DNA of 64,000 nucleotides from Pseudomonas baetica (GTDB taxonomy: Bacteria; Pseudomonadota; Gammaproteobacteria; Pseudomonadales; Pseudomonadaceae), in NCBI RefSeq assembly GCF_002813455.1, contig NZ_PHHE01000001.1, positions 1,488,001 to 1,552,000 of the forward strand, given 5' to 3'. This document shows, one piece after another, positions 8,914-17,137 of the stretch (position 1 is its first letter; each line of letters opens with the position of its first letter). The position numbers and the translations under genes are program-made. The notes beneath the pieces are model-generated. The model ran no database searches. It was given only the letters and a program-made list of their open reading frames with translations, and had not been told where the DNA came from.

Positions 8914-8929
8914 TTTCCGTTGGCGGAAA
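8914..8929. promoter_or_regulatory. Dyad operator candidate TTTCCG-N4-CGGAAA
   Basis: A perfect 6-bp inverted repeat with a four-base spacer (TTTCCGTTGGCGGAAA), extended by one T/A. It sits about 80 bases upstream of the short ORF and 295 bases upstream of the ligase gene. Its size and symmetry fit a dimeric repressor site. It lies between two minus-strand genes, so it most likely serves the ligase-oxidase unit. Confidence 0.45.
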
Positions 8930-9032
8930 ACGTCGGTGGCGGGCCTGACCCGCCGACCGGTGTGCCCGGATAGTAAGGGGCAATCTGCGGGCGTGTAAAC
9001 GACTGATTCCGAATCGGTCGCGCTCGCGGCAT

Positions 9033-10376
9033 TCAGCGCAGCAGATGAAAGCCCAGCCCGACAAGGGCGCAAACGATCAACACTTCAATCACGCCGCGTT
9101 TGAAAACGAACAGCGCCAGCGCCGCCATAACTGCCAACGCTATCGAAAAAACATCCGGCGGCCCGGCGAAACCGCTCGGCCAGAACACGTGATAAGCGAA
9201 GAAGCACGCTAGGTTGAGAATCACCCCGACCACCGCTGCGGTGATGGCTGTCAGTGGTGCGGTGAACTTCAATTCGTTGTGGGTCGATTCCACCAACGGC
9301 CCACCGGCGAGGATGAACAGAAACGAAGGCAGAAAGGTGAACCACGTCACCAGCGTCGCCGCCACGGCGCCAGCGGCGAACGCATGCTCCGCGCCGAATG
9401 CAGGTTGCACATAACCGCCAATGAAGCCGACAAACGCCACCACCATGATCAGCGGCCCCGGCGTGGTTTCGCCAAGTGCCAGGCCGTCGATCATCTGCGT
9501 TGGCGTGAGCCAGCCGTAATGCCCGACGGTGCCCTGATAGACGTAAGGCAGCACCGCATAAGCCCCGCCAAAGGTGAGCAACGCCGCTTTGGTGAAGAAC
9601 CAGCCCATCTGGGTGAAGGTGCCGTCCCAGCCGAACAGCGCGGTCAGCAAGGCCATGGGCAAGCACCACAGCGCCGCGCCGATCAGCGCCAGACGCCACA
9701 GCTTCGGCAGGCTGAAGCGTGCGTGGTCGGGTGTCGGCGTGTCGTCGTCGATCAACGCCGGGCCGAAAGACTTTGCACTGCTGCGCTGGCCGCCGTTATC
9801 AAACCGCAGCGGCGCCAGGCGCCCGCCGAGATAACCGATCAGCGCGGCGCCAAGCACGATCAGCGGGAACGGCACATTGAAGGCAAAAATCGCCACGAAC
9901 GAGGCGCCGGCAATCGCCCATAACCAGGCGTTTTTCAAGGCCCGCGAGCCGATGCGATGGGCCGCGTGCAGCACAATCGCCGTCACCGCCGGTTTGATCC
10001 CGTAAAACACCCCGGCCACGGCCGGCACATCACCGAAGGCGATATACACCCATGACAATGCAATCAGGATGAACAGCGACGGCAGCACAAACAGCACGCC
10101 CGCAATCACACCGCCCCAGGTGCGATGCAACAACCAGCCGATGTACGTCGCCAGTTGCTGGGCTTCCGGGCCGGGCAGCAACATGCAGTAGTTGAGGGCA
10201 TGCAGAAAACGCCGCTCGGAGATCCAGCTTCGGCGCTCCACCAGTTCCTGATGCATGATCGCGATTTGCCCGGCAGGGCCGCCGAAGCCGATGCAACCGA
10301 GCTTGAGCCAGAAGCGCCAGGCCTGGCGCAGGGTGACGGGATCAGGGCGGGGAAGGTCCTCTGGCGTAGTGCTCAA
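9033..10376 (-). CDS. chrA: Chromate transporter ChrA, long-chain two-domain type
   Basis: 447 residues with two homologous hydrophobic halves, the long-chain CHR architecture. The N-terminal half has FWLKLGCIGFGGPAGQIAIM and LPGPEAQQLATYIGW; the C-terminal half repeats the theme with FFTKAALLTFGGAYAVLPYV and the TPGPLIMV motif. CHR proteins are inner-membrane chromate exporters that confer chromate tolerance. The start is a TTG preceded by AGGAG at six bases; no ATG in frame gives a complete first CHR domain. No chrB or other chr gene is adjacent. Confidence 0.92.
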   Translation of the reverse strand: MSTTPEDLPRPDPVTLRQAWRFWLKLGCIGFGGPAGQIAIMHQELVERRSWISERRFLHALNYCMLLPGPEAQQLATYIGWLLHRTWGGVIAGVLFVLPSLFILIALSWVYIAFGDVPAVAGVFYGIKPAVTAIVLHAAHRIGSRALKNAWLWAIAGASFVAIFAFNVPFPLIVLGAALIGYLGGRLAPLRFDNGGQRSSAKSFGPALIDDDTPTPDHARFSLPKLWRLALIGAALWCLPMALLTALFGWDGTFTQMGWFFTKAALLTFGGAYAVLPYVYQGTVGHYGWLTPTQMIDGLALGETTPGPLIMVVAFVGFIGGYVQPAFGAEHAFAAGAVAATLVTWFTFLPSFLFILAGGPLVESTHNELKFTAPLTAITAAVVGVILNLACFFAYHVFWPSGFAGPPDVFSIALAVMAALALFVFKRGVIEVLIVCALVGLGFHLLR

Positions 10377-10468
10377 GTGCGGCTCCTGAGTCGAATCATG
10401 GCGGAGCCGCTATCTAAGCAGGCTTTTGTTAAATCCAATAGCGCTCAGACAAGGCTGTGACTGGCCGA

Positions 10469-11368
10469 TCAACTCAGGACGTAATCGACGGGCATCATGG
10501 TCGGTGGCAGTTGCGCAACCCCCAGTTCAGCCAGGATGTCGCGCTCGATGGTGCGCACCAGGGCGTCGGTTGGCAGGTCGTTTTCATCGCGGCCGAAGGG
10601 ATCTTCCAACTCATCGGCAATCGCATCCAGACCGAAAAAGGTATAGCTGACAATCGCGGTGAACAGGGGCGTCAGCCAGCCCAGCGGTTCGGCCATGGCG
10701 AACGGCAACAGGATGCAGAACAGGTAAATCGTGCGGTGCAGCAGCAAGGTGTAGGGGAAGGGCAGCGGCGTATTCTTGATCCGCTCGCACACGGCTTGAG
10801 CCTGCGTGAGGCTGGTCAGGTGATTGGCCAGCAGCATGTAACGCCATTCGCTCAGTGCTCCGGCCTGTTGCAGATCGGAGCATTGTTCGCCGATCCGGTG
10901 CAGGATCTGTGCGCTGTAGTCCGGCAATTGGGCGTCGGGTTTCGGGGTGACCCACGCACTGCTGGCCGCCGCTTCGTCCTCACGCCGCAGCCGCGCGTTG
11001 AGGGCGTGGGCGAAGCCGACCAGGTTGAGCAGCAGCGGCGGGCGTTGATCCGACTCGCTGAGAATCCGGGTTTCGCGAATGATCGAGCGCACATGCACGA
11101 TCACTTCGCCCCAGGCCTTGCGTGCTTCGTACCAGCGGTCATAGCAGGCGTTGTTACGAAAACTCATGAAAATCGACAGCGACAAGCCCAGCAACGTGAA
11201 CGGCGTGGCGTTGACCTTGGTGAAGCTGCTGGGGTGGAGGATTTCCACCAGCACGATGGCCGACGCCAGCAAGGTGACCATCAGCGTGCGCAGGGCGATT
11301 CGCTTGGCAATCGAACCCTTGAGGGTAAACAGGATGGCGAACTGACTGACCTTGGGTCTGATGATCAT
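10469..11368 (-). CDS. Bestrophin-family (UPF0187) anion channel protein
   Basis: 299 residues. The conserved early part contains two membrane segments and the signature LGLSLSIFMSFRNNACYDRWYEARKAWG, which is typical of bacterial bestrophin homologues. Later segments FPYTLLLHRTIYLFCILLPFAMAEPLGW and YTFFGLDAIADELEDPFG complete the family pattern, including the acidic loop that follows the last helix. Bacterial members form pentameric ion channels in the inner membrane; physiological roles are poorly known. The gene stands alone between chrA and moaA. Confidence 0.9.
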   Translation of the reverse strand: MIIRPKVSQFAILFTLKGSIAKRIALRTLMVTLLASAIVLVEILHPSSFTKVNATPFTLLGLSLSIFMSFRNNACYDRWYEARKAWGEVIVHVRSIIRETRILSESDQRPPLLLNLVGFAHALNARLRREDEAAASSAWVTPKPDAQLPDYSAQILHRIGEQCSDLQQAGALSEWRYMLLANHLTSLTQAQAVCERIKNTPLPFPYTLLLHRTIYLFCILLPFAMAEPLGWLTPLFTAIVSYTFFGLDAIADELEDPFGRDENDLPTDALVRTIERDILAELGVAQLPPTMMPVDYVLS

Positions 11369-11403
11369 GCTGGGCGATCTCGATTACGCGAGGATGTGAC
11401 GGT

Positions 11404-12402
11404 TCAACCGCCGGTCATGTTCATGAATCGCACGACCTGTACGTCGTCGTTCACTTCAAAGTTATGCCTGTAGGGCTTGAGCTTCATCGCTTCGATGATG
11501 GCTTTGTCCAAACGTTGCGGCTGCCCCGGATGGGCGCGCAGCACCGCTTTCAGGTCCAGCGAATGCTCGTTACCCAGACACAGTAGCAGGCGACCTTCGA
11601 CGGTCAGCCGCACCCGGTTGCAGGTGCCGCAGAAATTGTGGCTGTGCGGGGAGATAAAACCCAGGCGAATCTGCGGCGCTTCGGCCAGCCGCCAGTAGCG
11701 CGACGGGCCTTGGGTCGATTCGGCGGAGTCGATCAGGGTGTAGCGCTCGGCGATCTTTTCCCGCACCTGCGCGCTGGAGAAAAACGATTCGGCGCGGCTG
11801 TGCTCACTGATGATCCCCAGCGGCATTTCTTCGATGAAAGAGATGTCGAGCTGGCGGTCGATGGCAAAACTCACCAGATCATTGATCTCTTGATCATTGC
11901 GGCCCTGCATCACCACGCAGTTGAGTTTGGTGCGCGTGAAACCGGCCTTGCGCGCGGCATCGATGCCCTCGATGACCTGCGCCAGATCGCCGTTGCGGGT
12001 CATCTGTTTGAAGCGCTCGGGGTCGAGGCTGTCGAGGCTGATGTTGAGGCGTTTGACCCCCGCGTTGAATAACGGGGCGGCCAATTTGCCCAGCTGTGAG
12101 CCGTTGGTGGTCAGGCACAACTCGCGCAGGCCGGGCAGGGCGGCGATCTGCTCGCACAGTTGCACCACGCCGGGACGGATCAGCGGCTCGCCGCCGGTGA
12201 GGCGAATCTTGCGCGTGCCCAGCGCGACGAAGCTTTGCGCCAATTGATAGATTTCTTCCAGCGTCAGCACTTGCTGGCGCGGCAGAAACTGCATGTCCTC
12301 AGCCATGCAATACACGCAGCGAAAATCGCAACGATCGGTCACCGACATGCGCAGGTAGTCAACGCGGCGGTTGAAGCCATCGATCAAGACGCGCTCTGAC
12401 AT
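11404..12402 (-). CDS. moaA: GTP 3',8-cyclase MoaA (molybdenum cofactor biosynthesis)
   Basis: 332 residues from the ATG at 12402, which has GAGG seven bases upstream; an in-frame ATG ten codons earlier lacks one. The N-terminal radical-SAM cluster motif CDFRCVYC, the [10 protein letters not shown] segment and the C-terminal second cluster [10 protein letters not shown]...GRLLLCLG are all present, and the protein ends in the catalytic Gly-Gly tail (MTGG). MoaA converts GTP to 3',8-cyclo-GTP, the first step to cyclic pyranopterin. It is a single gene here, without other moa genes. Confidence 0.96.
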   Translation of the reverse strand: MSERVLIDGFNRRVDYLRMSVTDRCDFRCVYCMAEDMQFLPRQQVLTLEEIYQLAQSFVALGTRKIRLTGGEPLIRPGVVQLCEQIAALPGLRELCLTTNGSQLGKLAAPLFNAGVKRLNISLDSLDPERFKQMTRNGDLAQVIEGIDAARKAGFTRTKLNCVVMQGRNDQEINDLVSFAIDRQLDISFIEEMPLGIISEHSRAESFFSSAQVREKIAERYTLIDSAESTQGPSRYWRLAEAPQIRLGFISPHSHNFCGTCNRVRLTVEGRLLLCLGNEHSLDLKAVLRAHPGQPQRLDKAIIEAMKLKPYRHNFEVNDDVQVVRFMNMTGG

Positions 12403-12722
12403 GACAGCCTCGCAGGAGTGAAAAGTCCGCATTTAACGGAGGGAGTGGATGCAGGGTATGGGCAACTTTGGCAAGCGTCCAATCACTATTAATGAATGGC
12501 TGATTGATAGGGTCGATGATCAAGTGTTTTTAGCGGATCAATGCCTTTCCATCTTTGCAAGTGTCTGCATTCAAAGGGTTTTAATCGGTGGTAGGTGCTT
12601 TCGATAATGGGGTTTCAGATAGCGATCGGACAATAATTGGTATCGGCTCATATACTTCCCCCGGCAAGTGAAATGACTACTTTTTTGAAGCTGAAAATTG
12701 TCAAAGGCATCAGGTCAATGTA
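12403..12722. other. Gene-free interval upstream of moaA
   Basis: About 320 bases, AT-richer than the flanking genes. It contains the moaA promoter side and then sequence leading into the REPIN array. Nothing recognisable as a gene, riboswitch or conserved RNA was seen, and no open frame with a convincing ribosome site is present. Confidence 0.5.
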
Positions 12723-13137
12723 GTCAGACACAAATCTCGTTTCCACCGTCATTCCCTAGTGGGAGCGGGCCTGCTCGCGAAGGCGTCAGGTCAGGCAACA
12801 CCGATGTTGAATGTGCCGCCCCCTTCGTGAGCAAGCCCACTCCCACTCTGACTGTGGCCAGACACAAATCTCGTCCCCACCGTCATTCCCTAGTGGGAGC
12901 GGGCTTGCTCGCGAAGGCGTCAGGTCAGGCAACACCGATGTTGAATGTGCCGCCCCCTTCGTGAGCAAGCCCACTCCCACTCTGACTGTGGTCAGACACA
13001 ACTCTCGTCCCCACCGTCATTCCCATGTGGGAGCGGGCTTGCTCGCGAAGGCATCAGGTCAGGCAACACCGATGTTGAATGTGCCGCCCCCTTCGTGAGC
13101 AAGCCCACTCCCACATTCGTTCTGTGGCGCAGACACA
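12723..13137. repeat. Tandem REPIN array, upstream block (three 134-bp units)
   Basis: Three head-to-tail copies whose GGGAGCGGGC boxes start at 12761, 12895 and 13029, exactly 134 bases apart. Each unit has a left REP (GTGGGAGCGGGCTTGCTCGC), a centre containing GGCAACACCGATGTTGAATG, a right REP (CTTCGTGAGCAAGCCCACTC) and a roughly 48-base spacer containing GGCCAGACACAAATCTCGTC. The spacer is as conserved as the REPs, so the block grew by tandem duplication and not by independent insertions. It ends just before the RAYT gene. Confidence 0.93.
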
Positions 13138-13217
13138 TTCTGCCAATAAACAACTCCTGCGCATTGTGGTCGCTGATCTAGCCTTTTCCTGGACTCAACC
13201 ATGAAGAAGGCAAAGGA

Positions 13218-13676
13218 ATGCCCGAACGCTTTTCATCACATCGCCTGCGAACCGGCCGACATAGCGAGGACAACCGCATTTATCTTCTAACCGCCAATAC
13301 TGTGGGGCGGGAACCGGTATTCAAGGATTACAGACTCGGCCGGTTGGTCGTGCATCAGTTTAAGCAAGCACAGGAGGAGGGATTCGCCGACACATTGGCA
13401 TGGGTTGTCATGCCCGATCATTTCCACTGGCTGATCCAGTTGCAAAAAGGAACGCTGGGCCAATTGATGTGCCAGGCCAAGTCCTTGAGCACCCGGTCAA
13501 TCAACCAGATGAGCGGACGAACAGGAAGCCTTTGGCAGCAAAGCTTCCATGACCATGCACTGCGGCGAGAGGAAGATCTGGTGAAGCTGGCCCGATATGT
13601 AGTAGCCAACCCCTTGAGGGCAGGCCTGGTGGAAAAACTTGGTGACTATCCCTTATGGGATGCGATTTGGGTGTGA
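13218..13676 (+). CDS. rayT: REP-associated tyrosine transposase (RAYT)
   Basis: 152 residues, the size of a single-domain Y1 HUH nuclease. The metal-binding HUH motif is in VVMPDHFHWLI (His around 68 and 70), followed by RTGSLWQQSFHDHALR and the helix KLARYVVANPLRAGLV with the likely catalytic Tyr near residue 126. RAYTs are domesticated IS200/IS605-like enzymes that act on REP sequences. Here the gene lies between two blocks of the same REPIN array. Start: AAGGA is too close to the ATG, but GAAGG sits about ten bases upstream. No frameshift is seen, so the enzyme could be active. Confidence 0.93.
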   Translation: MPERFSSHRLRTGRHSEDNRIYLLTANTVGREPVFKDYRLGRLVVHQFKQAQEEGFADTLAWVVMPDHFHWLIQLQKGTLGQLMCQAKSLSTRSINQMSGRTGSLWQQSFHDHALRREEDLVKLARYVVANPLRAGLVEKLGDYPLWDAIWV

Positions 13677-13700
13677 TCTTTGGTCACCTGCAATCGAACC

Positions 13701-14447
13701 GGCTTGCTCGCGAAGGCATCAGGTCAGGCAACACCGATGTTGAATGTGCCGCCCCCTTCGTGAGCAAGCCCACTCCCACTCGGACTGTGGCCAGACACAA
13801 ATCTCGTCCTTACCATCATTCCCATGTGGGAGCGGGCTTGCTCGCGAAGGCGTCAGGTCAGGCAACACAGATGTTGAATGTGCCGCCCCCTTCGTGAGCA
13901 AGCCCACTCCCACCCTGGCTGTGGCCAGACACAACTCTCGTCCCCACCGTCATTCCCTAGTGGGAGCGGGCTTGCTCGCGAAGGCGTCAGGTCAGGCAAC
14001 ACCGATGTTGAATGTGCCGCCCCCTTCGTGAGCAAGCCCACTTCCACCCTGACTGTGGCCAGACACAAATCTCGTCCCCACCGTCATTCCCTAGTGGGAG
14101 CGGGCTTGCTCGCGAAGGCGTCAGGTCAGGCAACATCGATGTTGAATGTGCCGCCCCTTCGTGAGCAAGCCCACTCCCACCCTGACTGTGGCCAGACACA
14201 AATCTCGTCCTTACCATCATTCCCATGTGGGAGCGGGCTTGCTCGCGAAGGCGTCAGGTCAGGCAACAGCGATGTTGAATGTGCCTGCCCCCTTCGTGAG
14301 CAAGCCCACTTCCACCCTGACTGTGGCCAGACACAAATCTCGTCCCCACCGTCATTCCCATGTGGGAGCGGGCTTGCTCGCGAAGGCATCAGGTCAGGCA
14401 ACAGCGATGTTGAATGTGCCTGCCTGTTCGTGAGCAAGCCCACTCCC
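13701..14447. repeat. Tandem REPIN array, downstream block (one truncated and five full units)
   Basis: The block opens 25 bases after the RAYT stop with a unit missing the outer part of its left REP. Five complete units follow, with GGGAGCGGGC boxes at 13828, 13962, 14096, 14229 and 14364 (spacings 134, 134, 133, 135). Units differ by a few substitutions: the spacer ends in CCCTAGT or CCCATGT, and the centre reads CACCGATG, CACAGATG, CATCGATG or CAGCGATG. This mosaic suggests unequal crossing-over and conversion among units. The array stops at CCCACTCCC just before the CAP-protein gene. Confidence 0.93.
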
Positions 14448-14478
14448 TCCTATGATCGCCGGTGCTTCTGGGGCTTAT

Positions 14479-15330
14479 TTACTGAGCACCAAACATCGCA
14501 GTCCAGTAAATCCCCGCATCGCTTTTCGGGTCGGTCGCGTAAGCGGCGCCCAGTTCCTTGTATTGCGGGTTCATCAGGTTGGCGCAGTGGCCGGGGCTGG
14601 CGAGCCAGCCATCGATGACTTTGCCCACGGTGTCCTGACCGGCGGCGATGTTTTCACCGACCAGTTGGCCGCTGTACCCTGCCAGTTCGGCGCGGTCGCC
14701 GGGGGTGCGGCCGTCGCGGTCCTTGTGGTCGAGGTAGTTTTTGTTGGCCATGTCACGGCTGTGATCCTGGGCGACCGTGCCCAGCGTCGCGTTCCAGGCC
14801 AGCGGTGCGGCAGCAGCGAAGGCCTGGCCACCGCACTGGCGTGGCTGGCTGCGAGCGGCATTGAGTTGCTCAAGCAATTTCTGCCCTTCACTTTGCGCAT
14901 CGCCAAGCCTGGCCGACAGCAGGGGGCGCGCCAGCACGATGCGCCAGTCGCGATCAGCGCGGCTGACGCCGACGTCGACGAACTGCGGATCGAGCACCAC
15001 CTGACAGAAACTCTCCTGAATCGCCTGCATCGCCGACGCCGCATCGCGCGGGCCGTTGAGGGTGATTGCCTGCACGTTAACCATCGGGTAACTGGCACTG
15101 GCCATGGCTTGCTGCAAATTGACAGCCCCACTGGCCGGCAGCCGCAGTCGCGGATCGGCCGACAGCGGCGGCAGTTCGCTGGAGGCCTGGCTGCCGCAGC
15201 GTTGCGGTTCGCTGCGGTACTTGTTGATGGACTCGATCAGTTGCGACTCGTCGCTGGCCATGGCCGAGGCGGCAAACGCAACGCCCACAGACAACGCGGC
15301 AAAGCGCAAAACAGATGGCATGAAACGCAT
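14479..15330 (-). CDS. CAP (SCP/PR-1-like) domain secreted protein
   Basis: 283 residues from the ATG at 15330, which has GGGAG seven bases upstream. A signal peptide (about residues 1-25, ending SAMAS) is followed by a Cys-containing N-terminal half with its own short repeat of the theme (INKYRSEPQRCG). The C-terminal CAP domain follows, with LNAARSQPRQCG, LAWNATLGTVAQDHSRDMA, GENIAAGQ and the SPGHCANLMNPQYKELGAAY signature. Bacterial CAP proteins are extracytoplasmic and mostly uncharacterised. The two INKYR/LNAAR-type segments suggest an internal duplication in which only the second half keeps the full CAP motifs. Confidence 0.85.
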   Translation of the reverse strand: MRFMPSVLRFAALSVGVAFAASAMASDESQLIESINKYRSEPQRCGSQASSELPPLSADPRLRLPASGAVNLQQAMASASYPMVNVQAITLNGPRDAASAMQAIQESFCQVVLDPQFVDVGVSRADRDWRIVLARPLLSARLGDAQSEGQKLLEQLNAARSQPRQCGGQAFAAAAPLAWNATLGTVAQDHSRDMANKNYLDHKDRDGRTPGDRAELAGYSGQLVGENIAAGQDTVGKVIDGWLASPGHCANLMNPQYKELGAAYATDPKSDAGIYWTAMFGAQ

Positions 15331-15529
15331 GGAAATCTCCCTTGGGCGCAATGCGCCCATGATGCGCGAAACGCCCCCGGTGGGTGCAATGTCTTTTTCT
15401 TCCTCGCACAGTTTTTTCTACGGAACGCTGCGCGTAATTTTGCCGTCTACACTCAGTCAAGACCCCGGAAACCGGGCGTCTCCCCTACGTAACACGTTGC
15501 CCGAATCGGGCTCTGCCGGAAGAACTGAC

Positions 15530-16150
15530 ATGGGATTGAAGTGGTTGGCTGGCTGTTTCGCATTAACCCTTTTGGCTGGCGCTGCATGGGCTACCGATCA
15601 AGCGCCGATCAAGGCCAAGGCCGAAGAAAAAGCCCAAGTGCTGGAAGAGAAAGCCGCCGATAAAGTCAGCGCTGCACCAGCGCCGAAATCCGAAGCGATC
15701 ACCCCGACCGAAGTGCAGGCGGTTGACCCCGCCGGTGCCGCGCCGCTGGACGATCCGATCACTTGTCTGGCGCGCAGTATCTACTGGGAAGCCAAAGGCA
15801 AGGACACCCCGGAGATGGAAGCCGTGGCCAGCGTGGTGATGAATCGCCTCGGCCATGAAGGTTTTCCCGACACCGTTTGTGCAGTGGTCAAACAGGGTTC
15901 GGAAACCAAAAGCTGCCAGTTTTCCTGGTGGTGCGACGGGCGTCCCGATCAGGTCAAGGAAGATGCCGAATACGCCTTGGCCAAGGAAGTTGCCGGCAAG
16001 GCGCTGAACCGTCAGCTCAAGGATCGCACCCAAGGTGCGCTGTATTTCCACGACCGCAATGTCCACCCGAGCTGGGCGAAGGAATACCGCAAAACCGCCG
16101 AAACGAAAAAATTCCTCTTCTACAAACCTGCCGGTGGGGATGCGCGTTAA
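15530..16150 (+). CDS. SleB-like cell-wall hydrolase (Hydrolase_2 family)
   Basis: 206 residues. It has a signal peptide (cleavage near AAWA-TD), an Ala/Lys/Glu-rich linker to about residue 75, then the catalytic SleB-type domain (CLARSIYWEAKGKDTPEMEAV, ASVVMNRL, CQFSWWCDG, ALYFHDRNVHPSW). The Glu in WEAKG is the expected catalytic acid of this family, which cleaves peptidoglycan glycan strands. The last four bases overlap the convergent LysR gene. It lies beside a CAP protein and close to two L,D-transpeptidases, all extracytoplasmic, though no operon joins them. Confidence 0.88.
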   Translation: MGLKWLAGCFALTLLAGAAWATDQAPIKAKAEEKAQVLEEKAADKVSAAPAPKSEAITPTEVQAVDPAGAAPLDDPITCLARSIYWEAKGKDTPEMEAVASVVMNRLGHEGFPDTVCAVVKQGSETKSCQFSWWCDGRPDQVKEDAEYALAKEVAGKALNRQLKDRTQGALYFHDRNVHPSWAKEYRKTAETKKFLFYKPAGGDAR

Positions 16151-17034
16151 GCGCAGACTTCCCGCACGCAGTTGCGTAACCAGCGGTGCGCCGGGTCGGC
16201 GTCCATGCGCGGATGCCAGAGCATGGACACGCTGATTGGCGGCATCTCGAAAGGCAGGGCGAAACTGTGCAGGCCGCTGCGCAGTTTGCTGGTGTGACGT
16301 TCCGGCACGGTGGCAATCAGGTCTGACTCACGGACCAGCGTCAGCGCCGCCGAAAATCCGCCGAATGAGGTGACGATGTCCCGCGTCATGCCCAAGGCCA
16401 TCAACGCTTCGTCGACCGGGCCGCTGCTGCGTCCGCGTCGTGAAATGAGAATGTGCTCGCCGCCGGCAAAGCGCTTGGCGCTGATCTTGCCCGAACTCAA
16501 GGAATGCCCCTCACGTACCACACCGATCCAGTGATCCAGAAACAGGATGCGGCTGTGCAGCGTCGGATCGGTGCTGTCGTCGACCACACCGGTCTCCAGA
16601 TCCACCCGACCTTCGCGCAGCGGTGTGCTGTCCTTGTCGGCCTTCTGTACAAAACGCAGGCGCACGCCAGGCGCCTCTGTTGCGACCCGGGCGAGCAGGG
16701 CGGCGGCGAAGGTTTCGACAAAACCGTCGGTGTTGCGCAAGGTGAACGTGCGTTGCAACTGCCCCGGATCCAGTACTTCGGCAGGACGCAAAACCGCCTC
16801 GACTTCCTGCACCAGATGGCTGACCCGTTCGCGCAATTCCAGCGCTCGGGGCGTCGGCACCAGGCCACGACCTGCACGCACCAGCAGCGGATCTCCAGTC
16901 GTTTCGCGCAGACGGGCCAGGGCGCGGCTCATCGCCGAGGGGCTCAACTGCAGACATTTGGCGGCGCGGGCGACGCTGCCTTCACGCAGCAGCACGTCGA
17001 GGGTGATCAGCAGGTTCAGATCCGGTGCAGGCAT
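16147..17034 (-). CDS. LysR-family transcriptional regulator
   Basis: 295 residues. The N-terminal HTH is of the NodD/LeuO-like subgroup (DLNLLITLDVLLREGSVARAAKCLQLSPSAMSRALARLRE), followed by the two-lobed substrate-binding domain (TFTLRNTDGFVETFAAALL onward). It is divergent from the MFS transporter at 17138 with a 103-base shared promoter region, the usual sign that it controls that gene. The co-inducer is unknown. It overlaps the SleB gene by 4 bp at the 3' end. Confidence 0.92.
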   Translation of the reverse strand: MPAPDLNLLITLDVLLREGSVARAAKCLQLSPSAMSRALARLRETTGDPLLVRAGRGLVPTPRALELRERVSHLVQEVEAVLRPAEVLDPGQLQRTFTLRNTDGFVETFAAALLARVATEAPGVRLRFVQKADKDSTPLREGRVDLETGVVDDSTDPTLHSRILFLDHWIGVVREGHSLSSGKISAKRFAGGEHILISRRGRSSGPVDEALMALGMTRDIVTSFGGFSAALTLVRESDLIATVPERHTSKLRSGLHSFALPFEMPPISVSMLWHPRMDADPAHRWLRNCVREVCA

Positions 17035-17137
17035 GGCATGGCGTTCCGTGCAGGTATTGAGTGCAAAGCATGCGTCTTGCGCCTTGTATTGTCGAGGCTC
17101 AGGCTACGGCGCATGACCTTTGCATTGTGAGTAGCCC

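Noticed and set aside
8620..9032. Riboswitch upstream of the glutamine-synthetase-like gene
   Set aside because: Apart from one short hairpin and a 16-bp dyad, no multi-stem conserved architecture matching a known class could be recognised.
12723..14447. CRISPR array, because of regular repeats with constant period
   Set aside because: The period is 134 bases, the intervening sequence is conserved not unique, and the repeats are inverted REP pairs next to a RAYT; no cas genes are present.
12698..14618. Open frames with repeated motifs (SKPTPTLTVARHK-like) through the array, which could be read as repeat proteins
   Set aside because: They occur in several frames and on both strands, follow exactly the DNA repeat, and lack ribosome sites; they are translations of REPIN DNA.
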